Shown here: one piece after another, positions 16,059 through 22,653 of the stretch
Position numbering within the stretch: position 1 is the first letter of the stretch
How the letters are laid out: the number at the start of each line of letters is the position of its first letter
From: Acidobacteria bacterium UBA2999
Lineage (GTDB): Bacteria > Acidobacteriota > Vicinamibacteria > Vicinamibacterales > UBA2999
Direction of reading: 5' to 3'
DNA length: 23,445 bases
NCBI GenBank assembly: GCA_002346475.1
Contig: DDZV01000032.1
Coordinates: 1-23,445 of the forward strand
Notes under the pieces: model-generated
What the model was told of the DNA's origin: nothing
The model's database searches: none
Seen by the model: only the letters and a program-made list of their open reading frames with translations
Program-made: the position numbers and the translations under genes

Positions 16059-16841
16059 ATGTCACCACGTTCGTTAAAAGAATTCATAGTAACGGGAGTC
16101 GTCTTAACGATGACCGTTGTGGGCTGTGGGGGTGGTAGTGAAGAATCAACCACTCTAACAGAAACAGCTGCACCCACTGCAGCACCGATCGACCCAGCAA
16201 CTGTAGGTAACATTACAGGAACCATTACACTTGAGGGCTTAGCACCAGATGCTGAGCTAATTCGAATGGCCGCTGACCCTGTGTGTGTGCGCGAGGGTAA
16301 AGGTGGAATGACCGAGACATTTATTGTAGGTGAAGACGGATCACTGCAAAACGTATTTGTCTACGTAAAGAGTGGACTTGGTGATCGCAGATTCCAGCCA
16401 CCATCAGATCCGGTTCTACTAGATCAGAGTGGATGCCAATACTCTCCTCATGTATTTGGCATTCAAGTAGGTCAACCATTTGAAGTACGCAATAGCGACC
16501 CAACACTACACAATATTCATGCTCTTCCTGAAAAGAATCAGGAGTTCAATACCGGACAACCTATCGAGGGGATGGTTTTTAAGCATACTTTTAGCACAGA
16601 AGAAGTAATGGTGCCTCTAAAGTGTGATGTTCATGGTTGGATGAATGCGTATGCCGGTGTGTTATCTCACCCATTCTTTGCCGTTAGTGGATCGGGCGGT
16701 ACGTTTGACCTCTCTGGACTCCCACCAGGCACATATGAAATTGAAGCCTGGCATGAACAATTAGGTCCGATGACACAGAGCGTAACAATTGGCGAGCAAG
16801 AAACTGCGGAGATTAATTTTACGTTCCAGATGACGTCCTAA
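16059..16841 (+). CDS. Cupredoxin-domain lipoprotein with carboxypeptidase-regulatory-like C-terminus
   Basis: A 260-residue lipoprotein: basic start, hydrophobic 9-22, lipobox-like V-V-G-C with Cys23 as the lipidated residue, then a Ser/Thr/Ala/Pro linker to about 48. Residues about 50-105 and 210-258 look like carboxypeptidase-regulatory beta-sandwich sequence (D-L-S-G-L-P-P-G-T-Y-E-I-E-A-W-H). The central part (about 130-205) is a type-1 copper domain: first ligand His151 in N-S-D-P-T-L-H-N, then Cys189, His192 and Met195 in C-D-V-H-G-W-M. That C-x2-H-x2-M spacing is the one found in amicyanin. Cys76 and Cys126 could form a disulfide. It should be a periplasm-facing copper protein, either an electron carrier or a copper donor. 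It lies directly upstream of ctaA, which points to oxidase biogenesis or electron supply (inference). Confidence 0.82.
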   Translation: MSPRSLKEFIVTGVVLTMTVVGCGGGSEESTTLTETAAPTAAPIDPATVGNITGTITLEGLAPDAELIRMAADPVCVREGKGGMTETFIVGEDGSLQNVFVYVKSGLGDRRFQPPSDPVLLDQSGCQYSPHVFGIQVGQPFEVRNSDPTLHNIHALPEKNQEFNTGQPIEGMVFKHTFSTEEVMVPLKCDVHGWMNAYAGVLSHPFFAVSGSGGTFDLSGLPPGTYEIEAWHEQLGPMTQSVTIGEQETAEINFTFQMTS

Positions 16842-16853
16842 CGATCCTGGGCA

Positions 16854-16902
16854 TGTGGGTCACATCTCATAGTCGCGCTTGCGAAAATAGATGTGACCCA
16901 CA
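16854..16902 (+). promoter_or_regulatory. Perfect 14-bp inverted repeat overlapping the ctaA start codon
   Basis: The arms TGTGGGTCACATCT (16854-16867) and AGATGTGACCCACA (16889-16902) are exact reverse complements. The 21-base loop holds a second small stem, TCGC (16873-16876) with GCGA (16881-16884). The GTG at 16893-16895, the 5'-most start of ctaA, sits inside the right arm. No T-run follows, so it is not a standard intrinsic terminator. It could mask the ctaA start in the mRNA, stabilise the upstream lipoprotein message, or be a protein-binding site in DNA. Confidence 0.75.
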
Positions 16903-17897
16903 ATCACAACCTGCTAACAACAGTTCCCATGCTATTGCACTTGTTTTCGGTCCTGGTTGCACTGTCCACTCTAGTACTGATCTTTGCTGGTGGCTTAGTA
17001 ACCAGTACAGGATCAGGACTCGCCGTTCCAGACTGGCCGAACACATACGGTTGGTTTATGTTTGCCTTTCCACTCGAAAAGATGGTGGGAGGGATTTTCT
17101 ATGAGCACGGGCACCGTTTGATTGCCAGCACAGTAGGTATCCTGACTGTAATTTTAGTTATATGGTTGTGGCGCTCGGAAACACGACCGTGGGTACGGCG
17201 ACTATCTTACATAGCACTGGCAACAGTAGTTACACAAGGGATTCTCGGTGGCATTACAGTGCTCTGGCTTCTACCAGATCCAATCTCTATCTCGCACGCT
17301 GGGCTAGCACAAATATTTTTCTGTCTCACAATTACAATTGCTCTCGTCACCTCTCGGGGCTGGAAAGATGCTTATCGTAGTTCAGTTGAAACAAAAACAT
17401 CAATAGACAATACTTTGCGACAACTTGCATGTATTACTACTAGCATTATCTATTTACAAATTCTTATTGGCGCTACAATGCGTCACACTGACGCTGGACT
17501 AGCTATTCCTGATTTTCCCTTGTCATTCGGACATCTATTGCCTCCTCATTGGGATGCTGGCATCGCAGTACATTTTGCACACAGGGTTGGGGCTCTAATT
17601 GTGACACTGTTGATTATTAGCACCACTGGACATGTGTTGTACCACTATAAAAATAATGCCGAACTCAGGCGACCCGCCATACTGCTGCTGCTGCTGCTTG
17701 GTGTACAAGTTACGCTTGGGGCTTATGTGATTTGGACTTCAAAACAGTTCATTATCAACTCTGCACACGTTGTAAGTGGAGCAATGGTACTTGGCACATC
17801 ACTCGTGTTAACACTCAGAGCACATCGAGATAGATTCTCAATTGGGAAAAGAAGTAAAACCTACAAAGAACGAAATCCCGCTGGAGCACTAGCGTGA
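16893..17897 (+). CDS. ctaA: Haem A synthase (CtaA/Cox15)
   Basis: A 334-residue inner-membrane enzyme that oxidises the C8 methyl of haem O to a formyl group, giving haem A for aa3-type oxidases. Eight helices in two similar halves are recognisable. Signature residues: G-G-L-V-T-S-T-G-S-G-L-A-V-P-D-W-P (33-49), Glu71 and His74 in Y-E-H-G-H-R, His135 in I-S-H-A-G, His230 in F-A-H-R-V-G, His292 in N-S-A-H. Glu71 and the four His match in spacing the catalytic Glu and haem-ligand His of Bacillus CtaA. The cysteine pair of the first outer loop seen in Bacillus is absent. The GTG start lies inside a strong inverted repeat; ATG 16929 (residue 13) is an equally possible start and would still leave the whole first helix. 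A CTG run at about 17682 encodes a stretch of leucines in a helix. Confidence 0.93.
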   Translation: MTHNHNLLTTVPMLLHLFSVLVALSTLVLIFAGGLVTSTGSGLAVPDWPNTYGWFMFAFPLEKMVGGIFYEHGHRLIASTVGILTVILVIWLWRSETRPWVRRLSYIALATVVTQGILGGITVLWLLPDPISISHAGLAQIFFCLTITIALVTSRGWKDAYRSSVETKTSIDNTLRQLACITTSIIYLQILIGATMRHTDAGLAIPDFPLSFGHLLPPHWDAGIAVHFAHRVGALIVTLLIISTTGHVLYHYKNNAELRRPAILLLLLLGVQVTLGAYVIWTSKQFIINSAHVVSGAMVLGTSLVLTLRAHRDRFSIGKRSKTYKERNPAGALA

Positions 17898-17974
17898 GAC
17901 TAGTGAAAGCTAACATAGCATCATTGCTCACAATAAAGCTTGAAAGAGTCCTTACACCAAAGCGTGTTGCCTAG

Positions 17975-18835
17975 ATGCGTCCATTAGATCTCCTTTTACT
18001 CACAAAACCACGCCTAAATCTATTAGTACTGTTAACCACGTTGGTAGGTATGCACCTTGCTACACCAGACGGAGTTCCAATTGCGAACCTGCTACATACC
18101 CTACTAGGAACTGCTTTTGTCGCTGGAGGCGCCGCAGCACTAAATCAGGTTTTGGAACGGGACACAGATGGCTTAATGCATCGTACGCGGACAAGACCTC
18201 TACCAGATGGCCGCCTCAAGACACCTGCAAGCATGGGTTTTGGCTTGTTACTATCTTTTATTGGTTTGCTCGAATTGTTGTGGGCCGTTAACGTGATCGC
18301 AGCAACCGTAGCCGGCATCACGCTGGTTAGTTACCTTTTGTTATATACACCATTAAAGCAACGCACGTGGTTATCCACAATGGTTGGGGCATTCCCGGGA
18401 GCTCTTCCTCCTGTCATTGGTTGGTCGGCAGTAACTGGAGATATTGCTTTGCCAGCAATAGCATTGTTTGGCATTGTATTCATGTGGCAGATTCCGCATT
18501 TTTTTGCAATCGCTTGGATACATCGTGAGGACTACGCTCGTGCTGATATTCCTCTGTTGCCAGTGCTAGAACCTGATGGGCGAAGTACCGGTCGCCAAGC
18601 GTATATCTACACTGCCTTACTACTTCCGGTAAGCTTGACTCCGGTGCTCACAGGTCTTGGTAGTTCATACTATGTCATCGTAGCTGTTGCCCTTGGAGTT
18701 GCCTTGCTAGCACTTAGTATCCGCTTTGCAAAACGATTATCAATAGAGACAGCCCACCATCTATTTCTCGCATCAATTATCTATTTACCACTCCTGTGGA
18801 GCGCACTAGTCATAGATCATCTATGGCTATCATAA
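17975..18835 (+). CDS. ctaB: Protohaem IX farnesyltransferase (haem O synthase)
   Basis: A 286-residue UbiA-family prenyltransferase that adds farnesyl to protohaem IX to make haem O, the substrate of CtaA. Signatures: L-T-K-P-R-L-N at 9-15; first Asp-rich motif N-Q-V-L-E-R-D-T-D-G-L-M-H-R-T-R-T-R-P-L-P starting at Asn57; Y-T-P-L-K-Q-R-T-W-x-x-T-M-V-G-A-F-P-G-A-L-P-P; second motif W-I-H-R-E-D-Y-A-R-A-D-I-P-L-L-P. Eight to nine membrane helices. ATG 17975 gives the usual short N-terminus. It follows ctaA after 77 bases on the same strand, so the two haem A steps are encoded together in reverse reaction order. Confidence 0.95.
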   Translation: MRPLDLLLLTKPRLNLLVLLTTLVGMHLATPDGVPIANLLHTLLGTAFVAGGAAALNQVLERDTDGLMHRTRTRPLPDGRLKTPASMGFGLLLSFIGLLELLWAVNVIAATVAGITLVSYLLLYTPLKQRTWLSTMVGAFPGALPPVIGWSAVTGDIALPAIALFGIVFMWQIPHFFAIAWIHREDYARADIPLLPVLEPDGRSTGRQAYIYTALLLPVSLTPVLTGLGSSYYVIVAVALGVALLALSIRFAKRLSIETAHHLFLASIIYLPLLWSALVIDHLWLS

Positions 18836-18859
18836 ATAACAAACTAGGAGCAAAAAATA

Positions 18860-19279
18860 TTGTTTGAAATCACCGACCTTCCAGCTGTCAATGCAACGTT
18901 GAATACCTTGGCCACATTATTCCTTGTGCTTGGCTATATACAAATCAAGCGAGGGAACTGGCAAATACACAAGCGTCTCATGCTTTGCGCAATGACAACG
19001 TCGGCTATCTTTCTCATTTCGTATCTTATCTATCACTTCAATATTGGATCGAAACCATTCACTGGTGTAGGAATCGTACGCATTGTCTATTTTGTTATCC
19101 TCATTAGCCATGTCGTACTTGCAGTAACGATTCTTCCACTTGCTTTAATCACAGTAGCTCGTGGACTTCGTGGGCAAAACGATCGCCATCGACGCATAGC
19201 TCGCGTGACTCTTCCACTCTGGCTGTATGTTTCTGTTACCGGTGTTGTCGTTTATCTGATGCTATATCAGCTGTATTAA
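18860..19279 (+). CDS. DUF420 membrane protein (CtaM-like oxidase assembly factor)
   Basis: A 139-residue protein with four membrane helices (about 12-28, 42-62, 75-100, 115-136). It has the DUF420 pattern: L-P-A-V-N-A-T-L-N near the start, the I-H-K-R-L-M motif between helices 1 and 2, conserved His in Y-H-F and S-H-V-V-L-A, and R-H-R-R-I-A-R-x-T-L-P-L-W-L-Y-V-S-V-T-G-V near the end. DUF420 proteins (YozB in Bacillus, CtaM in Staphylococcus) are needed for haem A-containing oxidase function. Position right after ctaA-ctaB supports that role here. The TTG start at 18860 has AGGAG at 18846-18850, nine bases upstream. Confident as DUF420; the CtaM function is inferred. Confidence 0.88.
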   Translation: MFEITDLPAVNATLNTLATLFLVLGYIQIKRGNWQIHKRLMLCAMTTSAIFLISYLIYHFNIGSKPFTGVGIVRIVYFVILISHVVLAVTILPLALITVARGLRGQNDRHRRIARVTLPLWLYVSVTGVVVYLMLYQLY

Positions 19280-19305
19280 ATAGGCGTAGTTATCAATTGA
19301 GACAA

Positions 19306-19321
19306 ATAGAGATATCTCTAT
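19306..19321. repeat. 16-bp perfect palindrome between the DUF420 and TPR genes
   Basis: ATAGAGATATCTCTAT is its own reverse complement and sits in the 111-base gap between two plus-strand genes. It has the symmetry of a dimeric repressor operator. No match to a known operator is claimed, and AT-rich palindromes of this size can also occur by chance. Confidence 0.5.
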
Positions 19322-19390
19322 GGCCTGCAATTATATTTCTCGTCATACTTTAATAAGAACGCTTGGTGTAAAATCCCACAGAGAATTAGT

Positions 19391-20086
19391 ATGCGCATAA
19401 TCTATTTCTTTACAGTATTGTTGACACTTAATCTATTCCTCTTACCTGAGCATGCGTTTGCCCAACGCTTTATTGCTATTCGTGGAAAAGTGCAAGACCC
19501 GCTTGGCCGTCCTGTCAGTGGAGCATCTGTAGAAGCTGAAAAACCATCAGATCGTCGTCGAACTTGGACAGCTACGACTGATGAAAAAGGATGGTTTGGT
19601 ATGGTGGGGTTATCTCAGGGTCGATGGACTTTTATCATTGAAGCACCAGGCTTTGAAAAAAAAGAAGAAAGAATTTACGTGCGGATGACGTCATTTAGTC
19701 CTTCGTTCAACTTCATGCTCAGCCCTATGAAAGTCTCACTTGCTGATGCGCTGACAAAACAAATTCGTGACGACCTTAGTACCGCAAATGCGCTTCGAGA
19801 TTCCGGACAATTCGATGGCGCAATTACCGCATATGAAAAAATTGTATCTGAAAATCCTCGATTAACCATGGTTGGCCTAGCTATAGCTGATACCTATCGC
19901 CAGAAAGCTGCCAAACAGGATAATCTGGAAGGAAGAATACCGATTTATAATCGTGCCATCGATTTTTATTCGAAGATACTGAAGGCTGAACCTAGCAACC
20001 GTCGTACTAGGATTGAATTAGCCTTTACCCACCTGCAAAAAGCAGAATTGCTTCAGCAACTATCTGATATTACCTCTGACAACTAA
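19391..20086 (+). CDS. Exported carboxypeptidase-regulatory-like / TPR protein
   Basis: A 231-residue protein with a signal peptide (1-24, cleavage after A-F-A). A carboxypeptidase-regulatory-like beta-sandwich at about 27-112 (I-R-G-K-V-Q-D-P-L-G-R-P-V-S-G-A-S-V-E-A and G-W-F-G-M-V-G-L-S-Q-G-R-W) is followed by TPR-like helical hairpins at about 120-225 (A-L-R-D-S-G-Q-F-D-G-A-I-T-A-Y-E-K-I and A-I-D-F-Y-S-K-I-L-K-A-E-P). Likely periplasmic or outer-membrane associated; TPRs suggest a protein-interaction role. Specific function not recognised. The same N-terminal fold occurs in the TonB-dependent receptor of this window. ATG 19391 has a weak AGAGAA upstream. It converges with atpF, with 31 bases between the stops and no obvious terminator. 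Confidence 0.85.
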   Translation: MRIIYFFTVLLTLNLFLLPEHAFAQRFIAIRGKVQDPLGRPVSGASVEAEKPSDRRRTWTATTDEKGWFGMVGLSQGRWTFIIEAPGFEKKEERIYVRMTSFSPSFNFMLSPMKVSLADALTKQIRDDLSTANALRDSGQFDGAITAYEKIVSENPRLTMVGLAIADTYRQKAAKQDNLEGRIPIYNRAIDFYSKILKAEPSNRRTRIELAFTHLQKAELLQQLSDITSDN

Positions 20087-20117
20087 ACCAGTATATTAAA
20101 GACTGAAAGTTATGAAG

Positions 20118-20621
20118 TCAGTGGCTCTTAGATTCGATCTGTTTTAGTGCATCCTCAATTAATCGTTCATTGTCATCTTTCGAGAGGCTTCGGCCAATAA
20201 CCTTCGACGCAATTGATAGAGACAGATCAACTGTTTCTTGTCTAATCTGCTGCAGTGCTCTAGCAGTCTCAAGTTCAATCTGTCGTTCCGCATTCTTGAC
20301 TAGCGTGGCAGATTCCTCACGGGCTTGCTCTTTTAGCTCCTCGCGTAAACGTTCACCTGCCAAACGTCCTTTTGACACGATGGCATCTGCCTCAACTCGC
20401 GCACTGTCAAGAATCTTCGCTGCTTCACTATTAATACGCTCTAATTCAACCCTCGCTTGATCAGCCTTATCGAGCGAGTCTTTAATTAAGTTTTGTCGCC
20501 GATCAAGCGCTTGGAGAAGCGGTCTCCAGGCAAACTTTGTGAGAAGCGATACGAGTATGAGAAACGTTAGGATTGTCCAAATAAACAATCCTGGATCAAC
20601 TTGGACGAGTGGGTTATCCAT
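20118..20621 (-). CDS. atpF: ATP synthase F0 subunit b
   Basis: A 167-residue peripheral-stalk subunit: V-D-P-G-L-F-I-W-T-I-L-T-F-L-I-L-V-x-L-L membrane anchor (9-29), the canonical F-A-W-R-P-L-L-Q-A-L-D-R-R turn, then a long charged coiled coil rich in Ala, Glu, Lys and Arg, ending in S-I-A-S-K-V-I-G-R-S-L. It links F0 to F1 in the membrane. ATG 20621 has AGAGGA just upstream and gives the family's usual M-D-N-P-L-V start; the frame is open nine codons further. It is the last gene of the F0 cluster, and atpH (delta) and the F1 genes do not follow; the next gene converges. Confidence 0.95.
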   Translation of the reverse strand: MDNPLVQVDPGLFIWTILTFLILVSLLTKFAWRPLLQALDRRQNLIKDSLDKADQARVELERINSEAAKILDSARVEADAIVSKGRLAGERLREELKEQAREESATLVKNAERQIELETARALQQIRQETVDLSLSIASKVIGRSLSKDDNERLIEDALKQIESKSH

Positions 20622-20667
20622 CGTCTGTCCTCTCGTGCATGAATACAATCAGCACTTACGCTACGGA

Positions 20668-20686
20668 TATTGCTACTTGAGCAATA
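20668..20686 (-). promoter_or_regulatory. Hairpin spanning the atpE stop codon
   Basis: The arms TATTGCT and AGCAATA (7 bp, perfect, 5-base loop) lie at the end of atpE and include its TAG stop (20673-20675). In the minus-strand transcript this puts a stem-loop between atpE and atpF. It has no T-run, so it would be a processing or stabilising element rather than a terminator. Short stems of this size can arise by chance. Confidence 0.4.
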
Positions 20687-20897
20687 CCACCAGTAATACA
20701 AACACTTCAGCCAGAATAGCCACACCTTCTAACAGGAAAAGAGGCAACATAACAGCACCGCTGATCTCTGAAGCAGCACTAGGTTGACGCGCAATACCTT
20801 CAGCTACTGCTGCCGTAAATCTACCAATACCAAGCCCCGCGCCAATCACAATCAAGCCTAAGCCTACGGCAGCCCCAAAATAATGAATAGTTTCCAT
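20673..20897 (-). CDS. atpE: ATP synthase F0 subunit c
   Basis: A 74-residue proteolipid that forms the rotor ring. Helix 1 has the glycine pattern G-A-G-L-G-I-G-R (19-26); the polar loop is A-R-Q-P (36-39); helix 2 has the ion-binding carboxylate Glu57 in L-L-E-G-V-A-I-L. The residue after Glu57 is Gly, and helix 1 lacks the usual sodium-ligand Gln, so proton coupling is expected. A second glutamate, Glu64, lies two helical turns later in the membrane and is unusual. ATG 20897 has AGGAGAG four bases upstream; the longer frame to 20951 would overlap atpB and is not used. It lies 25 bases after atpB. Confidence 0.95.
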   Translation of the reverse strand: METIHYFGAAVGLGLIVIGAGLGIGRFTAAVAEGIARQPSAASEISGAVMLPLFLLEGVAILAEVFVLLVVLLK

Positions 20898-20922
20898 GCT
20901 TCTCTCCTCTATGATTCTTGTC

Positions 20923-21900
20923 TCAGTGATGAACGTGAATAGCCATGCCAATAAAAACGGCCGTCAGAAGTGTAAATACATAGGCCTGTACTAAGACCAC
21001 AATGATCTCAAGTGCATTAATACTCACTGCCAAAGGAACCGCAAAGGCTACGCCGACGCCGATTCCAGCAAGTGCAGTTCCAAACATTTCCGTAAATAAG
21101 AATACAAAGGACAGGATCGCGAGAATCGCAATGTGCCCGCCAGCCATATTGGCTGCAAGTCGCATCGTGAGCGCGAAAGGCCGCACAAGTAGCCCCATCA
21201 GTTCAATCGGAATCAGCAGGATATAGATCGGCCAAGCGAGGCCATGCGGTACGAGATTCTTCCAGTGTTGGATAAATCCATGTGCCTTCGACCCTGCAAA
21301 AATAATGGTGGCAAAAACTATTGTAGCGAGTCCAGCTGTAACGTTGAAGTTTGCTGTTGTTGTCGTGCCACCATGCAACACTTGCTTCAAGAAAGAATCC
21401 TGACTAGTGTGCAGTACGTAATGGTCAAGCAAACCAAGTACTTCAAAGATTGGAATGAGACCTATGGCATTAGCACATACGATAAAAACAAAAAAAGTCA
21501 GCACTAACGGTGTCCACGTTTGAAGCCACTTTGAACCAAAGTTAGGCAACGCAATAGAGTCACGTACAAACTCCACAAGGAACTCAAGACCACCATTGGC
21601 CGTGCCTGATGGCACAAGGCGCTCCTGTCGTAGATAAGCTTGCACAATCCAAGTCACTGTAGCGAACACAATAACTGCCACAAGCCAAAGCATAAAAACG
21701 TGTTTGGTAACAGAAAAATCAATGCCAAAGATTGTTGGCAAATGAATTAGCGGATGGTCCAAAGGACTGTTAGCCACGTGTTCGATAATGACTTCGCCCG
21801 CATTGAATCCCTCGGACGCGTGACTATCTGCTTCACCGGCATGCTCCTGTGCATGCTGCTGAAGCTTCTCTGTGTAATTATGACCGCGTAAACCAAACAT
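20923..21900 (-). CDS. atpB: ATP synthase F0 subunit a
   Basis: A 325-residue stator subunit forming the two half-channels beside the c-ring. The essential Arg247 is in F-A-L-T-M-R-L-A-A-N-M-A-G-G-H; Glu298 and Gln305 are in A-L-E-I-I-V-V-L-V-Q-A-Y-V-F-T-L-L-T, the helix that faces the ring. About six helices. The N-terminus has a 45-residue polar extension rich in His, Glu and Gln before the first conserved segment, and a His-rich loop around 160-180. It lies in the order atpI-atpB-atpE-atpF. The start ATG 21900 has only a weak ribosome-binding site. Confidence 0.95.
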   Translation of the reverse strand: MFGLRGHNYTEKLQQHAQEHAGEADSHASEGFNAGEVIIEHVANSPLDHPLIHLPTIFGIDFSVTKHVFMLWLVAVIVFATVTWIVQAYLRQERLVPSGTANGGLEFLVEFVRDSIALPNFGSKWLQTWTPLVLTFFVFIVCANAIGLIPIFEVLGLLDHYVLHTSQDSFLKQVLHGGTTTTANFNVTAGLATIVFATIIFAGSKAHGFIQHWKNLVPHGLAWPIYILLIPIELMGLLVRPFALTMRLAANMAGGHIAILAILSFVFLFTEMFGTALAGIGVGVAFAVPLAVSINALEIIVVLVQAYVFTLLTAVFIGMAIHVHH

Positions 21901-21923
21901 GCTTATTGTTTGCAGTAAACTAG

Positions 21924-22307
21924 TTAGGTGACTTTGATATTGTTATCAACAAGGCGTTTCAACATATATGCTTCAGTTATAAACACCGCAATAAAAGAAC
22001 TCGTGAAACCTATTACAAATGGCATGGTACTTAACTGCAACAAGCTCAACATCCCTGTCACGTAAATACCAAAAAAAACCATTTTACTCGCAAATGCCTT
22101 CACCCTAAAGGCTGTGAAGTGATTGAGATCTTTACGATAAGCTCGCTTCGTGAGGACCCAGTCCACATTCCAAGCCAGCACAGGCCCTAGCATTCCACTA
22201 GCGCAAGCGAGAACAATTCCCCAACCGGAGGTTGCTGCTAGAATTGCAACTGTGGTGATGAAGCTGATAGCGGATATCCAGGCGTGTTTATGACAAGAAC
22301 CAATCAT
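21924..22307 (-). CDS. atpI: AtpI-like ATP synthase membrane protein
   Basis: A 127-residue protein with four helices (about 10-28, 30-48, 70-88, 92-115). The loop W-N-V-D-W-V-L-T-K-R-A-Y-R-K-D-L-N-H and position before atpB fit the ATP synthase protein I family, which helps c-ring assembly and possibly Mg/Ca supply in operons that also carry atpZ. Similarity in this family is low, so the call leans on topology, length and gene order. The stop lies 23 bases before the atpB start. Confidence 0.75.
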   Translation of the reverse strand: MIGSCHKHAWISAISFITTVAILAATSGWGIVLACASGMLGPVLAWNVDWVLTKRAYRKDLNHFTAFRVKAFASKMVFFGIYVTGMLSLLQLSTMPFVIGFTSSFIAVFITEAYMLKRLVDNNIKVT

Positions 22308-22331
22308 CTATATGAATCTACTAGAAAAATT

Positions 22332-22577
22332 TCATTGATGCCAGACCGTTTTCGCAAGTTCGTAAAACCCAACTACCACTCCAGCGAGGAGTCCAACGAG
22401 GAACAACCAGGGAGAAGTCTGCATCCACTGATCAATTAAATACCCAATGCCTCCAAGCAAAAGGATAGCACCAATCAGCGTGTAACCGACCATCATCACT
22501 GGCCCCGATCGGCGAAGATTCTCTTGCAGGTACGTCAATGACCGTGCGAGCGAAAAACCGCGGTTGTCATCACGCAT
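22332..22577 (-). CDS. atpZ: AtpZ/AtpQ-like small F0F1-ATPase accessory protein
   Basis: An 81-residue protein with two helices: G-P-V-M-M-V-G-Y-T-L-I-G-A-I-L-L-L-G-G-I-G-Y (about 25-46), then I-D-Q-W-M-Q-T-S-P-W, then L-F-L-V-G-L-L-A-G-V-V-V-G-F-Y-E-L (about 57-73). The G-x-x-x-D-x-x-x-x-T-x-P-x-x-x-x-x-G-x-x-x-G pattern is the AtpZ family signature. It is the first gene of the F0 cluster and ends 24 bases before atpI. AtpZ with AtpI is proposed to act in divalent-cation transport or in assembly of the enzyme. Confidence 0.85.
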   Translation of the reverse strand: MRDDNRGFSLARSLTYLQENLRRSGPVMMVGYTLIGAILLLGGIGYLIDQWMQTSPWLFLVGLLAGVVVGFYELAKTVWHQ

Positions 22578-22653
22578 GTCATAGCAACTTCAGCTAAGTA
22601 ACACCAGTCAATACTAACAAGCGCTAGGAGGCCAGGTCAAAGCCTTGAACAGC

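Noticed and set aside
17682..17698. CTG triplet run in ctaA
   Set aside because: Encodes consecutive leucines in a membrane helix; ordinary coding microrepeat with the frame intact.
20898..20951. 18-residue N-terminal extension of the ATP synthase c-subunit
   Set aside because: Would overlap atpB, while ATG 20897 has a strong Shine-Dalgarno sequence and the normal family start.
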